Source: Globisporangium splendens
Taxonomy: Eukaryota; Oomycota; Peronosporomycetes; Pythiales; Pythiaceae
DNA: 64,000 nucleotides
Assembly: GCA_006386115.1 (NCBI GenBank)
Contig: VFIW01000061.1
Span: forward strand, 186,001 to 250,000
Reading direction: 5' to 3'
Shown here: piece by piece, positions 21,231 through 31,239 of the stretch
How positions within the stretch are numbered: position 1 is the stretch's first letter
How the letters are laid out: every line of letters begins with the position of its first letter
Position numbers and translations under genes: made by a program
The notes under the pieces: model-generated
The model's input: the letters and a program-made list of their open reading frames with translations, nothing else
Told to the model about the DNA's origin: nothing
Database searches by the model: none

Positions 21231-24200
21231 TCAGTTGGCTTTCAGCCGGAGAAGAGTCTGAGCCGTATAAGCAGTAATCCCTGGGATGTTGTGTAATTCG
21301 CTCCATTGGATTAATTGCAGTCCTGGCCACAGAGATCCTGCTGTGTGGACAGCTTTGTTGACTGCTGCATCTCGAGTATCTTTGCCAATTTGTGTCCTCG
21401 TTGCTGCAGCTTGTTGCCGATAGAAAGATCTGGTCGTATTGTATCGTCCGTTGCCACCCCATAGTTGCACGATTCTTGTGAAACGTGGATGTGCATGGAA
21501 CGACACCTTCAGCCCGTTCAAGTCTCTTGTTGCCATGATGTCACAGTCCGTTGCGGAGTGAACTGTATGCGTAGCTTTGACTAGGGTCGTGTCGACGTGG
21601 GTCAGAGTTGCTTCACTGGTGTGCAGATGCCATTCGTGGTTATAGTGACGTTGTCCGTTGTACAGTCGAAGCACATTTGCTTGCTGTGGTCGATACAGAA
21701 GCTGTGGGAAGTTGGATACCAACGTAGCACATAACCGCTCGAGCGCTCGAATAGACGGCCGGGAGAATCCGGAGATTCCACATGTTGGGATGAAGTTAAG
21801 CACTCCTGATCTTATCCACTCCCATCGAAGTATGTCGCCCAGTTGTGCTGTTCCAACTGATAATGATGTGTGAGCAAGCTTGTAAGGGGAGCCGTTGGAA
21901 TCAAGAAGCCACCCATCTGCAGTCGAGGTAATGTATGGCAGCCATTCTGCACAGAATGTCCCACGTAGCTTTCGTCCTTCAGCGATGATACCTGGAAACC
22001 TGTCAGACATTTTAGAGCTGAGGTCGATCTGGACCACATCGCCGTCCCATTGAGTCTGCGCAATTGTCGACTTGAAGTGCTCGTAACACCAACGTACATT
22101 ATCACGTTCTCTGGGCTCACAGGGTCGAGAATGGAGCGACGCACATAATGCTACGCCAGTTGTCCACATGTTATCACGAAGCTGGAGTGGCCGCCTTGGA
22201 ATTGCATCGAGCGGCGTGATGTACGTCGAAGAAGCCCTTGTGTTGTGAAGCAAGATTTCCCCGATGACCTGATCGATGTGAGAGGTAGTGATTGCCCATT
22301 TGGAGACTGCTGTGGCGCTCATCGTCATCAGCTCAGTTCTGATGTTGGGTACTGACAAGCCTCCATTCATTTTTTTGAGCTCAGCTTGTTCTTCCTTCAT
22401 CCACGGTTTCGCAGGCTTACCATTCCTTGAGCCCCAGACAAATTGTTTCACTAGGTTGTGTAGCTGATTGATAATAGCCGTAGAGGGCCAGGAGTGTCTG
22501 GCCACGTAAAGCACTTTGGGTATGATGACGGCACTGGCAATTGCTGCGCGTTGGGCGACAGAGTGAGTTTTGAGACGCGCAAGTCGGAGTCTGACACGTA
22601 AGGCTTGGATGCACTTGGACCAGTTACTTGCATTCGAAGGCGTTTGTCCGACTTGGATGCCGAGGTAGCGGCAATGTTCGTCACGTTGTAGCACATGAAT
22701 GTCACTGACTGACTCTTCGGTGGAGCTGTATTCCTTGTTCAGCGGTAATACTGCAGATTTGTGCCGATTGACTCGAAGCCCAGAGGCTGCTCCATATTTG
22801 TCCAGGATTGCAAACACGGCGTTAATATCCTTGGGATCGCTAAGATAAATGGTCGTGTCGTCTGCGTATCCTCCAATTCTGACTTCAGTTGCGCATCCTG
22901 CTGCCTGGAGTTCAACGCCGTGTATTTCGTCACTCGCTTCGATTTTCCGATGAAGAACCTCTAACGCCAAGATGAAGAGAAGAGGGGCCAGCGGACATCC
23001 TTGACGAGTTCCGGATGTTACGTTGTACTTTCTCGACAGGAAACCGTTGACAATGAACTTGTAAGTGGTTTGAGAGTGTAACACCTTCACTAAACGTACG
23101 AACTTCAATGGGAACCCAAGATGCTGGAGCGCTTGTGCCAGAAAGCTGCGATCGAGTGAATCATAGGCTTTAGCAAAATCAAGGAGCAACGCGATCGCTT
23201 TGGACATGGTGGGGTCGCTCGTGGCCCGCTGTTGTGCAGCCAATAGCACATCGATCGTCGTCGGGATTGCTCGCCCTGGAACGAAACCAGCTTGCATGTG
23301 ATGGATAAGCCAAGGGAGCACCGTTCGTAATCTGGTTGCAAATATCCGTGTGAATATTTTGTAATCAGAGTTGAGGAGTGCGATTGGCCTGTAGTCCAGC
23401 GGCGATGCAGCAGAGACGGACTTTTTTATGCAGTGAATATGTGCTTCACTGAACGAACTTGGTAGAACGCATTCAGGTATCCACAAGTTGAAAAGTCGCT
23501 CGAATAGACCGGTAATCTCGTCACAGTGGTCTCTGTACCAGTCGTTGCCGAGTTCGTCAGGACCGTGAGCTTTGCCTCTCTTGCATTTCTTCACAACCTG
23601 TTTAATTTCACTCGAATTGATCGGTTTGAGCAGGAAGCCTAATCTGTCCGACGGAGGAATAGCTGTTCCTGGATCAAGGGTTTGATCGATGTCAGTTTGC
23701 AGAGTGGGCGCCTGTTGCATGATTGATTTCCATCCTTCTCCCATGTCGTCGGCAAGTTCTCGTGAACGCATGGGTCCGTAAGCAGCTGTGCCACCGAGCC
23801 TGAAGATAGTGTTGTCAAGGGACTTGGTCGAGATACGCTTGTAGAAGGATTTGCTCGTTTTTCGTTCATGATGCATGTGCTCCCGAAAAATGCGGTCCCG
23901 TTTTGAAGCCTGCCACTTCGATTTGCATTCTGCAATGGCACGACGAATACTCGTGGCGGTGGTAATAAACGCTTGCGACAACTCCACGTTATGATCACCC
24001 GCCGCTCCACCAGAGTGATCGAGCATCTGCGCTTCTGATTCTGAGAGGCGTCGTTGCAACCTCTGGATTTTCTCCTTGTATCCTTGATTCAATCTGGCGA
24101 AGTGCGATTTTTTAGCTTCGAGGCACCCGATCCTGAGCGCGATCTTGGCTTCATCCCACCAATTTGCTGTGGCCAGAGCATAATCACGAGGCGAAGAGTA

Positions 24201-25112
24201 ACGTCCACGTAATTCATCAAGTTGATCATGGGCTTTTTCGAAGAAATCTTTTCCAATACTCGCCGCTGCATTCTTCGGAAGTGGATAGACAACACGAGGT
24301 TTCTTGCTTTGGATCACCTTGTCAGGAGCAGCTACACGGATCGTGACTCCATTGTGGTCGGGGAATGGACCAGCCACGCTTTGGTAGACGCTGCGAACCC
24401 AATCGAGATGGTCATTGTTGCAGTACCATCGGTCGAGCCTACTGCTGGCACTGCCGCCTGAAAGCAGTGTACAGTAGTAGGTGTGATGCTGTCGATGGAA
24501 TGCTTTGACGTCTCGTGTGTCCGTGGCGCGAAGAGCATCATCCTCAAGGGTATCAACAAGATTCAATTTCTGGAGCAGTTTCTTCAATTCCCTGGAATTG
24601 TGCACTTTGTTGTGGTTGTTGTGAGACCTGTCTGCCGTCTGGTTGAGAGTGCAATTAAAGTCTCCACCGCACAGAATGGGTCCATCATGTGATGAGAGGA
24701 GACCTGATAGTGCTCTGTAGAAAGCTTCCCTTGCAAATACGGTAGAAGGAGCGTAGATGCTGAGAAGTAACACCGTTTCACCACGCAACGTCACCGTAGC
24801 TGCCATCCAGTGCGCATTCCACTGATCCTGCTTATATGGAGCCAGTGTAGGTATGCACGAATAGGGATTCAACAAGATCGCCACTCCTCCTTTGCGCTCG
24901 GTGGAAGCTGGCCAGAGAGAGAGTCTGGGATCCGACTCTTCTGATGGTTCCTGAAAACCCCAACTTCGACGAAATCTGGATTGCATTGATGCCACTTCGG
25001 TCTCCAGGACGTGCGTTTCTTGGAGAAAGACAATGTCCAATGATCCCGAGTAAATGCGGAACCAGCTGTAGGCTGGAGGTCGGGATCTCCGTTCCTCACC
25101 ACGTCGGAGCAA
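21231..25112 (-). CDS. LINE ORF2: APE endonuclease and reverse transcriptase
   Basis: An open frame of 1293 codons with no ATG at its right end, consistent with 5' truncation. An endonuclease/exonuclease/phosphatase domain covers roughly residues 25-265 (LQETH, GGDFNC, LDRWYC, DHNGV). Reverse transcriptase follows with LDYRPIALLNSDYKI, FVPGRAI, LLDFAKAYDSLDR, SGTRQGCPLAPLLF and the catalytic IGGYADDTT at about residue 750. A long thumb/connection region ends in QTLLRLKAN followed by TGA. In copy 3 the corresponding codon is CGA and the frame continues to a TAG six codons on. It would nick target DNA and prime reverse transcription, but the element is broken here. Confidence 0.9.
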   Translation of the reverse strand: MLRRGEERRSRPPAYSWFRIYSGSLDIVFLQETHVLETEVASMQSRFRRSWGFQEPSEESDPRLSLWPASTERKGGVAILLNPYSCIPTLAPYKQDQWNAHWMAATVTLRGETVLLLSIYAPSTVFAREAFYRALSGLLSSHDGPILCGGDFNCTLNQTADRSHNNHNKVHNSRELKKLLQKLNLVDTLEDDALRATDTRDVKAFHRQHHTYYCTLLSGGSASSRLDRWYCNNDHLDWVRSVYQSVAGPFPDHNGVTIRVAAPDKVIQSKKPRVVYPLPKNAAASIGKDFFEKAHDQLDELRGRYSSPRDYALATANWWDEAKIALRIGCLEAKKSHFARLNQGYKEKIQRLQRRLSESEAQMLDHSGGAAGDHNVELSQAFITTATSIRRAIAECKSKWQASKRDRIFREHMHHERKTSKSFYKRISTKSLDNTIFRLGGTAAYGPMRSRELADDMGEGWKSIMQQAPTLQTDIDQTLDPGTAIPPSDRLGFLLKPINSSEIKQVVKKCKRGKAHGPDELGNDWYRDHCDEITGLFERLFNLWIPECVLPSSFSEAHIHCIKKSVSAASPLDYRPIALLNSDYKIFTRIFATRLRTVLPWLIHHMQAGFVPGRAIPTTIDVLLAAQQRATSDPTMSKAIALLLDFAKAYDSLDRSFLAQALQHLGFPLKFVRLVKVLHSQTTYKFIVNGFLSRKYNVTSGTRQGCPLAPLLFILALEVLHRKIEASDEIHGVELQAAGCATEVRIGGYADDTTIYLSDPKDINAVFAILDKYGAASGLRVNRHKSAVLPLNKEYSSTEESVSDIHVLQRDEHCRYLGIQVGQTPSNASNWSKCIQALRVRLRLARLKTHSVAQRAAIASAVIIPKVLYVARHSWPSTAIINQLHNLVKQFVWGSRNGKPAKPWMKEEQAELKKMNGGLSVPNIRTELMTMSATAVSKWAITTSHIDQVIGEILLHNTRASSTYITPLDAIPRRPLQLRDNMWTTGVALCASLHSRPCEPRERDNVRWCYEHFKSTIAQTQWDGDVVQIDLSSKMSDRFPGIIAEGRKLRGTFCAEWLPYITSTADGWLLDSNGSPYKLAHTSLSVGTAQLGDILRWEWIRSGVLNFIPTCGISGFSRPSIRALERLCATLVSNFPQLLYRPQQANVLRLYNGQRHYNHEWHLHTSEATLTHVDTTLVKATHTVHSATDCDIMATRDLNGLKVSFHAHPRFTRIVQLWGGNGRYNTTRSFYRQQAAATRTQIGKDTRDAAVNKAVHTAGSLWPGLQLIQWSELHNIPGITAYTAQTLLRLKAN

Positions 25113-25387
25113 GGAACGTGGCGGTGTCCTAAAGGCTCATGCATCTACATACCTCTCACTTTATCAACGAAAATCAAGGTCTCACTTGTTGCCCACGACA
25201 AATCAGTTTCTTCTGTATGGCGGTTTGCATGCCATGTCATGTCGGGTGGCTCCTCTGATTTCGCTACGTGGTCAGCACCTCAGCATGATCTGTGAGAAGG
25301 GACCACAAATCACAATTGGCCGAAGCTTAAATCATTTCTTTACGAAGCTCGAGGCGCAGGGGACCTCTTTTGGCAAACTACGGAGGC

Positions 25388-26190
25388 TTACACGCCAATG
25401 GAATGCGGCAGTGGTGCCTCCACCCCACTACCACAACCAGCCTCAGCCGCACCTTTGGCTTCCAGTTGTTTCTGCGAAGCGAGGAAGCTCGCGATCTTGG
25501 CCTGCTGGATCTGCTTCATGATCGCGTTCAGCGCGTAGATCTCGGCGCGTCGGCGGTGCTTGAGCAGGTTGGCTTTCTCCTTCTGGAGTTTCTCAGACTC
25601 CACCTTCTTGAGCCGCGTTTTCTTCAGTTCCTGCTTCTTCTCAAGCTCCGAACGCTTGTGGTCGATCACACGGCGCTGCGCACGCTTGGTGAGGTCTTGC
25701 TCGGAGGTTGTGAGAGGCGCCGAGGCTGCAACAGAGCTAGACGCTGCAGGTGATAGCACCTGATTGCTGAGCTCACCCTCGCTGCCGCTGGCATTGTTGT
25801 CCAGAGAGTTGCTCGAGTCTGTAAACTGCAGTTTCTTCAGGTCGGACAGTGAGTTTGTTCGTGGGCTTCGAATTACTCGATAGGCAGCCCCACAGGGAAA
25901 ATTATCTGTGGAGGTAAAGATCACATCACCTGAGCCAAGCAATCTATGCGTCCAAATGATATACACACACTTCACCTTCATCGAGGCTGAATTGCGGAGG
26001 CGCGACTTCTCCTTTCGTCTGCACCATCACGCTCTCCTCTTTGCCACTCTTTTTATCCTGTGTGGTCACTGCGATCTCTGAGTCCCAGACCAAGCCCAAG
26101 AAGACAAGATGCACTTACCTTAGCCTGAATGCAGCGAGCGTCCGTCTTTCGGCAGAGAAGAGCAGCACATTCAACGCAGTATTCGCTGTC
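25388..26190 (-). CDS. Small Cys-rich and coiled-coil protein, 5' end unresolved
   Basis: Model on the minus strand: a first exon ending at 26119 with donor GTAAGT, exon 25976-26057 and exon 25388-25905. Phases agree (0, then 1). The first visible exon encodes a Cys-rich stretch (YCVECAALLCRKTDARCIQ), reminiscent of B-box/zinc-binding modules. The last exon encodes a Ser-rich linker and a long basic coiled coil (KRAQRRVIDHKRSELEKKQE and onwards) ending in an Ala/Gly tail. I found no ATG in frame: a stop lies upstream near 26255, and XRN1 ends at 26338, so the first exon must be very short, spliced within that gap, or lost. Function unknown. It lies between the 5' end of LINE copy 1 and XRN1, all on one strand. 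Confidence 0.55.
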
Positions 26191-26337
26191 CCTGCCACGA
26201 TACGATGTCAGAGGAAGCCAAAAATACGCACTCGGAACGGGATCCAGCACATTCTATTCAAACGCGTCAAGGAACACTCTCCCGGACTCTCACTGAACCT
26301 TCGTGACTGTCCTCTTTCTTCTCCCTTCCTCTTCTTT

Positions 26338-29300
26338 TTATTGCTGTTGCTTTTGCTGGTGGCGCAAAATCTGCGCAGGGAGGAGCAATTGAGGTGCTCC
26401 AGCGGGCTTCGTGGATGACGACGCATCCGACGACTTCGGCACCCACGTCTGCGCTTTTCCTAGGGTCGCATCAGCTGCTTCATTCTTCTTGACCTTTGGC
26501 GTGTGCTTACGTCGCCCATTGCTCGATTTCTTCTTGGAATCATCACTTGTCACCGCGATCTCGAGGCTCGGAGCCGCACCAGCCGCATCTTGACCAGACG
26601 TTGGTTTCTTCTTCGACCATTGCTTCTTCGAAGAGCCTCCTTGAGCAGCTGACAATGACGGATACTCTGCTTCCGAAAGCTCCTGGTGCACAGGAGGCGC
26701 CGGAGCTGGAGGTTGCGGTGGCACGAACGGAGGCGCCATTGGAGACAAGTAGTAAGACGCGCCAGGAAGCGATGGTTGACCGTACGGATTGATAAACCCA
26801 TGCTGACCCGGGATGGCTTGAGGAACAAGCAGATGTGGATGGTAACCTGGATGCGCATGAGGTGGTGGTGGCGGCGGTGGAGTCAGCATGGACTGGCCAC
26901 CCGGAGCTCCCGTGTAGTTGTGCGGGAACAATTCCAACACATTGCTCGCAGGTGGCTCAGGGACAGCAGCAGCTTGGTCCACCCCTGTCGCCTGAGCAGC
27001 AGAGAAAAACGCCATCACTGACGGAGCAATCGAAGAGTCTGCCGCCGACGCTTCCTCTTGAGCTGACGATTGATCAGGTTGTGCAGGAGACTTCGCCTTG
27101 GTGGGCTTTGGTGGAGACTTTGTCTTCTTTGGCTCCTTTCCAGGCTGTTGCGGTGCGGTCGATTGCGCAGCATCGCCAGTCCACTTTTCAAGAAGCATTT
27201 GCATCTTGCCAACATCAGGCAGCGGTGGCAAGACATTAGGGATTGGAGGAGGTACCGGCGCATTCGCACCACGCTGATTGCTGCTTCCCTTTCGCTCGAT
27301 TCTATCCTTCTTTGCTAGCACCTTGACAGTTCCATCTTTGTTGGATCGTGGTACCCCATTATGATTCGCGTACAGTCGGTGGGCCGCATCGATACTTGTA
27401 GCACTTTGGCGCCCACTTTTATGGCCGCCTGGAGGCGTCGAGACGCAAATCACGTTGTTCCACGGAACGATCTTACCGCGATCCAGGCTCACAGTTCCAT
27501 ACAAAGCCTCGCCACCAGTGAACTTTTCGTCAAAGAGCACTTCAACGCACTTGCTGCTAACGTGAGTGGCCACGACCGTGCCTCGATGTCCGAAGGGAAT
27601 TCCTCGTCCACTGATGTTGATGACGCGATCTCCTAATTTTGGGGCTCCTGGGTTGCGAGTGGCACGCCTCGACACCTCACTACCAGTCAAATCTTGATTC
27701 ACCAACGGATTCGGACGGAACAAGTTGTGCGCAGGGACGATCGCTTCGACTGGTGTTTGCGCATTCTGTGCCGCATGCTTTTGGCGCTCGGTGGCGCGGA
27801 GGGCACCTGCGGCTTCGACGGCTCGAATTGCACTGAGGGAAAGATACTCCGAGCTCACAGGGATGTGCTTGGAGTGCTCTTTGCTGCCCAATTGTTGCTG
27901 CTCGATCCATTGCTTGATCAGTTCCGCCTTGACCTCGATCTGCTTGCCGTCTTGAATGCCAAACAATTCATTCCCGTTGTAGCTGGTCCCAAACGGGAGT
28001 TTGTCAAGTCGGCTGATAACATCTGGGAACTCATTCTTGTATGCAGCAAGCAGCTTAACCGCACGTTCCGAGTACTCCCAGACAGTACTGTTTCCAGCCG
28101 CTGGAGACCCGTTGCGCTGAGATTGCGAGTCTCGCTTCACATTCTCATCGTATGCGCCACTGCCCACGATTTTCACAATATCACCTTTCCTCCACACGTC
28201 CACATTGTCCGTCGAGTCCTTTTGACCAGTCTTGCTCACCAAGCGACAATACCCAGGAAGCAGTAAATCCTTTCGAAAACGAATGTTCAAGCCAATGTCG
28301 AAGCTGCCAGGGTTGACATTCACGTTGCCAGTGAGCACTCCCAATGTTGTCGTCGAAATACCCAATTTTTGCGCGACCAAGTAGCCTGGATAGTATTTGT
28401 CCGTGATCTTCTCTGCGACAACGTAGCCAAATGGCGGCTCCTTGTCGATGGTATTCACATGAACCTTCACTTCATTGTCGTCTTCGTCGCACTCTTTGAC
28501 CACAGCAGTGCACCCAAGCCACTCGCCACTCGTGATCAGCGCAGCCGAATCCACAGGAAAACGTTCGGCTAGCGGCAGCTTGCCCGTTTCTTGGAAGCGG
28601 TCATCATGGAGCTGTCGATTCAGAACAGCTAGTTGGAGGGGCACCAACGCTTCGGCATTGCCAAACTTCTTCTCAATCGCTCCTGTTTGAGGGTTGGACA
28701 CCATGCCTTGCAGTGGAAGCACATGGAGAACCGTCGAAATGCCTGTTCTGCCCAAGTCAATACCGCCGCTGCCAGGCGTCCCGCGTCCCGACAAAAGCTT
28801 CACCACTTCCGTTTGAGCGTAGTATGCCCAGGACGTCTTCTCATCACTCTCGTACGGCGTGAACACGACTTCTTTCCGCCCTTTGCTGGTCTTTTGGCGG
28901 CGGTATTCTCCAGATAGAGTGCTCACGCCCACGACCTTTGCTTCATGCAAATTCGGCCAGTTCACCAACACTATCTTCGAAATTAGTTCTTGAGGGTTCT
29001 CCGTGGCTTGGGCGGCTGCGATTTGAAGAATCAGCGTCGCTTTCCGAGATCCCATGCCAAAGCAGTTCAGTCGCACATGCTCGATTCGAACAGCTTCGAG
29101 GGGCACCGTGTACAACGACGGGAAGCCAGCGAGCGGAAGCTGCACACCATCCATGAGTCTGCTCTGGAATTGACCTCCGTGGACCGAGATCGGTGGCAAA
29201 GAAAAGTTCTCCACGCGGGTATTGCACGTGTGCACATCAGGAAAGCCTGGGACGCCTGGAAGCGACGACAGAAGCGTCTCAACAGCATTCAGATCCTGCA

Positions 29301-31239
29301 CGATCCGAAGCGGAAGCAACTTCAACGTGTTCCGCTTTCTCTCGGACGGTGTGAGACGAGATTCAGGACAATACTGCGCGATCGCTTGCTTCAGCAATGC
29401 GACGTCGATGAACGGCAAGATGTTGACACCTTCCCACGCATTCCGCTTGCCCTCCATATCGATCTCAAACTTTTCTGGGTAAAAGTGCTTGATCGGCGAC
29501 AACGGCGACACCATGAGGAAGCGGTACGGTTCAGGCACGAGATGCGAGCTGGATGCTGGCAAGTTCGACATGAGCTGTTCAAATGGGAGCAACGGACCAT
29601 CGGTCTCAGGGTCGTTGTTGAATTTGATATTAGCAGCAATCTCACCGATGTTGGTCAGGTCGGACACCATGGGCGCGTAATGGTACGGGTAGAACCACGA
29701 CCACGACGGCGGTCCCTGGAAATAGTACGCCAGACACCACATGAGCGCTTCGACGTAGTGCTTCTTAATGTCATCGAGCCCCTTGTTGTTCGCATTCCCG
29801 TCGCCGCGCACGAGGTTGAATTTGCGTTCATAGTAGGCCCACTTGGTGTCTTGGAAGCTCTCGCTCCCAGACAACGCGGCAAACAGTTCGTGCTCTTCTT
29901 CTTCGATTTCAAGGGCCAATTTCGTCTCAAACTCACCATCGAGCGCCTCCATAAGCGCTTTCTCCTGTTCTTCTTCGTCCTCGTCATCGAGCAAAGGCGG
30001 CACTCGATCTTCATCATCATCGCTGTCACTATTCAGCGCACTGATCGCATTCTGCACCAGACTTTCATCGACGTCGTGGGTGACCACGGGTCGTTCGTGG
30101 CGTCCCCCTCGGTGATGCCGCTTCTTGCTCTCTTCGATCGCGCGGTTGCTCAAAATCTCTTCCTCCTGGCTGCCAATCACCTCAAAAAGCTCCTGCAAAA
30201 GGCCAATATTGACCAACTTGCCGTTCTCAGTCAAGTACTCACCCTGGTGTTTCTCAAGCAGCTCACGATACACTTGCAGGAGCAGCGGGATCGCGTCTTC
30301 ACTGATCTCGAGCGTCGGGCTGTGCGGAATGAAATCGTTTCCCAGCAGGAACGTGAGCAAAATGAAGTCGTCGAGCATGCGCTCGCCGTCGAGCGGCCGC
30401 ACGACGCGCATCTCCATCATCAGGTACTCGCGGAAGAGACTGAGGTGCACGAGCTGCCACTGCTGCTCCTCGATCTGCTTCGCCGCGACCTTCTGCTTCT
30501 GGTTGCCCCAGACGACAACTTCGCGCACGAGTGTAAAGTGCGGCTCATGGGTCATGAGTCCCAGGAGCATGAGGTCGGCGTCACTGCCGTACATGCAGTG
30601 GCGCACGTTGGCGCCGTAGCCTTCGGTCATCTTGCGGTGGCGGATAAACTCGACGATCTTGTGCTCACCCTCGCCAGGCACTTCGCTGCCGGAAAAGAAG
30701 ATCTCGAGGCGGCTCCAAAGCGGGTCGTTCTTCATCTTTTGGCGCACAAAGTACACGAGGTGCTGCGAGAGGTGCTCGAGAAACTCGGTGCCGGGAGTGA
30801 TGCAGTTCGAGTCAAACTTGCTGGCGGCGTCGGTCGTGCGCTTGTGGCCATTCTTCTCGTCCTCGAGCTTGATCTGCAGGTACTTTTCCTTCTCCATGGC
30901 CTCCTGGCGCTCGAGACCCGCACGGAAGCGGCGCGAGCGCTGCTGGTTGAGCTTGGCGCGCGGCGCGACACCATCGATGGCGATATACACGAGCTGCTTG
31001 GGCTTGATGATGTGCGTGATGAGGCGGTCCATATACGTGAAGATGTTGTGCAGCTGCGCCGCGAGCCCGAGCGAGTTGAGCGCGTCGTCGGGTGCGTCCG
31101 AGTGCGTGCAGTTGTGGATGATGCCGTTCATGTCGAGGTAGAACGCGTCGAACTCGGGCAGCAGCGACACGTCCGAGATCGGCTGGTTCAGCAGCGGGTA
31201 GCGCTCCGACATGTAGCGGTAGAAGCGCGGGATCCCCAT
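26338..31239 (-). CDS. XRN1: 5'-3' exoribonuclease XRN1
   Basis: Single-exon gene, 1633 aa, starting MGIPRFYRYMSERYPLLNQ, the invariant XRN N-terminus. The nuclease core has acidic metal-binding residues in FYLDMNGIIHNC (about 36), VPGEGEHKIVEFIR and MYGSDADLMLLGLMTH (about 175-225). The helical middle domain includes FILLTFLLGNDFIPHSPTLE. After about residue 650 come the SH3-like and D1-D3-type domains found in cytoplasmic XRN1 but not nuclear XRN2 (for example GDRVINISGRGIPFGHRGTV). A Pro/Ala-rich low-complexity tail from about 1390 ends in poly-Gln. It degrades decapped 5'-monophosphate mRNA in the cytoplasm and P-bodies. Length and architecture are as expected for the family. An acidic low-complexity insert (DEDEEEQEKALMEALDG) interrupts the conserved core near residue 420. 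Confidence 0.96.
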   Translation of the reverse strand: MGIPRFYRYMSERYPLLNQPISDVSLLPEFDAFYLDMNGIIHNCTHSDAPDDALNSLGLAAQLHNIFTYMDRLITHIIKPKQLVYIAIDGVAPRAKLNQQRSRRFRAGLERQEAMEKEKYLQIKLEDEKNGHKRTTDAASKFDSNCITPGTEFLEHLSQHLVYFVRQKMKNDPLWSRLEIFFSGSEVPGEGEHKIVEFIRHRKMTEGYGANVRHCMYGSDADLMLLGLMTHEPHFTLVREVVVWGNQKQKVAAKQIEEQQWQLVHLSLFREYLMMEMRVVRPLDGERMLDDFILLTFLLGNDFIPHSPTLEISEDAIPLLLQVYRELLEKHQGEYLTENGKLVNIGLLQELFEVIGSQEEEILSNRAIEESKKRHHRGGRHERPVVTHDVDESLVQNAISALNSDSDDDEDRVPPLLDDEDEEEQEKALMEALDGEFETKLALEIEEEEHELFAALSGSESFQDTKWAYYERKFNLVRGDGNANNKGLDDIKKHYVEALMWCLAYYFQGPPSWSWFYPYHYAPMVSDLTNIGEIAANIKFNNDPETDGPLLPFEQLMSNLPASSSHLVPEPYRFLMVSPLSPIKHFYPEKFEIDMEGKRNAWEGVNILPFIDVALLKQAIAQYCPESRLTPSERKRNTLKLLPLRIVQDLNAVETLLSSLPGVPGFPDVHTCNTRVENFSLPPISVHGGQFQSRLMDGVQLPLAGFPSLYTVPLEAVRIEHVRLNCFGMGSRKATLILQIAAAQATENPQELISKIVLVNWPNLHEAKVVGVSTLSGEYRRQKTSKGRKEVVFTPYESDEKTSWAYYAQTEVVKLLSGRGTPGSGGIDLGRTGISTVLHVLPLQGMVSNPQTGAIEKKFGNAEALVPLQLAVLNRQLHDDRFQETGKLPLAERFPVDSAALITSGEWLGCTAVVKECDEDDNEVKVHVNTIDKEPPFGYVVAEKITDKYYPGYLVAQKLGISTTTLGVLTGNVNVNPGSFDIGLNIRFRKDLLLPGYCRLVSKTGQKDSTDNVDVWRKGDIVKIVGSGAYDENVKRDSQSQRNGSPAAGNSTVWEYSERAVKLLAAYKNEFPDVISRLDKLPFGTSYNGNELFGIQDGKQIEVKAELIKQWIEQQQLGSKEHSKHIPVSSEYLSLSAIRAVEAAGALRATERQKHAAQNAQTPVEAIVPAHNLFRPNPLVNQDLTGSEVSRRATRNPGAPKLGDRVINISGRGIPFGHRGTVVATHVSSKCVEVLFDEKFTGGEALYGTVSLDRGKIVPWNNVICVSTPPGGHKSGRQSATSIDAAHRLYANHNGVPRSNKDGTVKVLAKKDRIERKGSSNQRGANAPVPPPIPNVLPPLPDVGKMQMLLEKWTGDAAQSTAPQQPGKEPKKTKSPPKPTKAKSPAQPDQSSAQEEASAADSSIAPSVMAFFSAAQATGVDQAAAVPEPPASNVLELFPHNYTGAPGGQSMLTPPPPPPPHAHPGYHPHLLVPQAIPGQHGFINPYGQPSLPGASYYLSPMAPPFVPPQPPAPAPPVHQELSEAEYPSLSAAQGGSSKKQWSKKKPTSGQDAAGAAPSLEIAVTSDDSKKKSSNGRRKHTPKVKKNEAADATLGKAQTWVPKSSDASSSTKPAGAPQLLLPAQILRHQQKQQQ

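Larger units (their letters stand above)
19922..25115 (-). mobile_element. Non-LTR retrotransposon (LINE) copy 1, long but defective
   Basis: The 3' end (left side) has a tail of CTTTAT-type repeats and a 3' UTR identical in layout to copies 2 and 3. Reading leftwards: an APE-type endonuclease beginning near 25050 (DIVFLQETH, ILCGGDFNC, SSRLDRWYC, DHNGV), reverse transcriptase with YADD, a Cys/His region and RNase H. The start of the endonuclease domain and any ORF1 are missing, so the copy is probably 5'-truncated; the right boundary is approximate and I could not find a convincing target-site duplication. Damage: TGA at 21231-21233, TAG at 21213-21215, and a one-base loss in a C run near 20684 that separates RNase H. 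Not autonomous as read. Confidence 0.9.

Noticed and set aside
24869..25144. Alternative minus-strand frame at the 5' end of LINE copy 1 as an ORF1 remnant
   Set aside because: It is the out-of-frame shadow of the endonuclease region; no nucleic-acid-binding motif of an ORF1 is present.
25100..25200. Target-site duplication for LINE copy 1
   Set aside because: Only 6-7 base matches to the left flank (such as CTTTATC) were found, compatible with chance and with the tail repeat itself.
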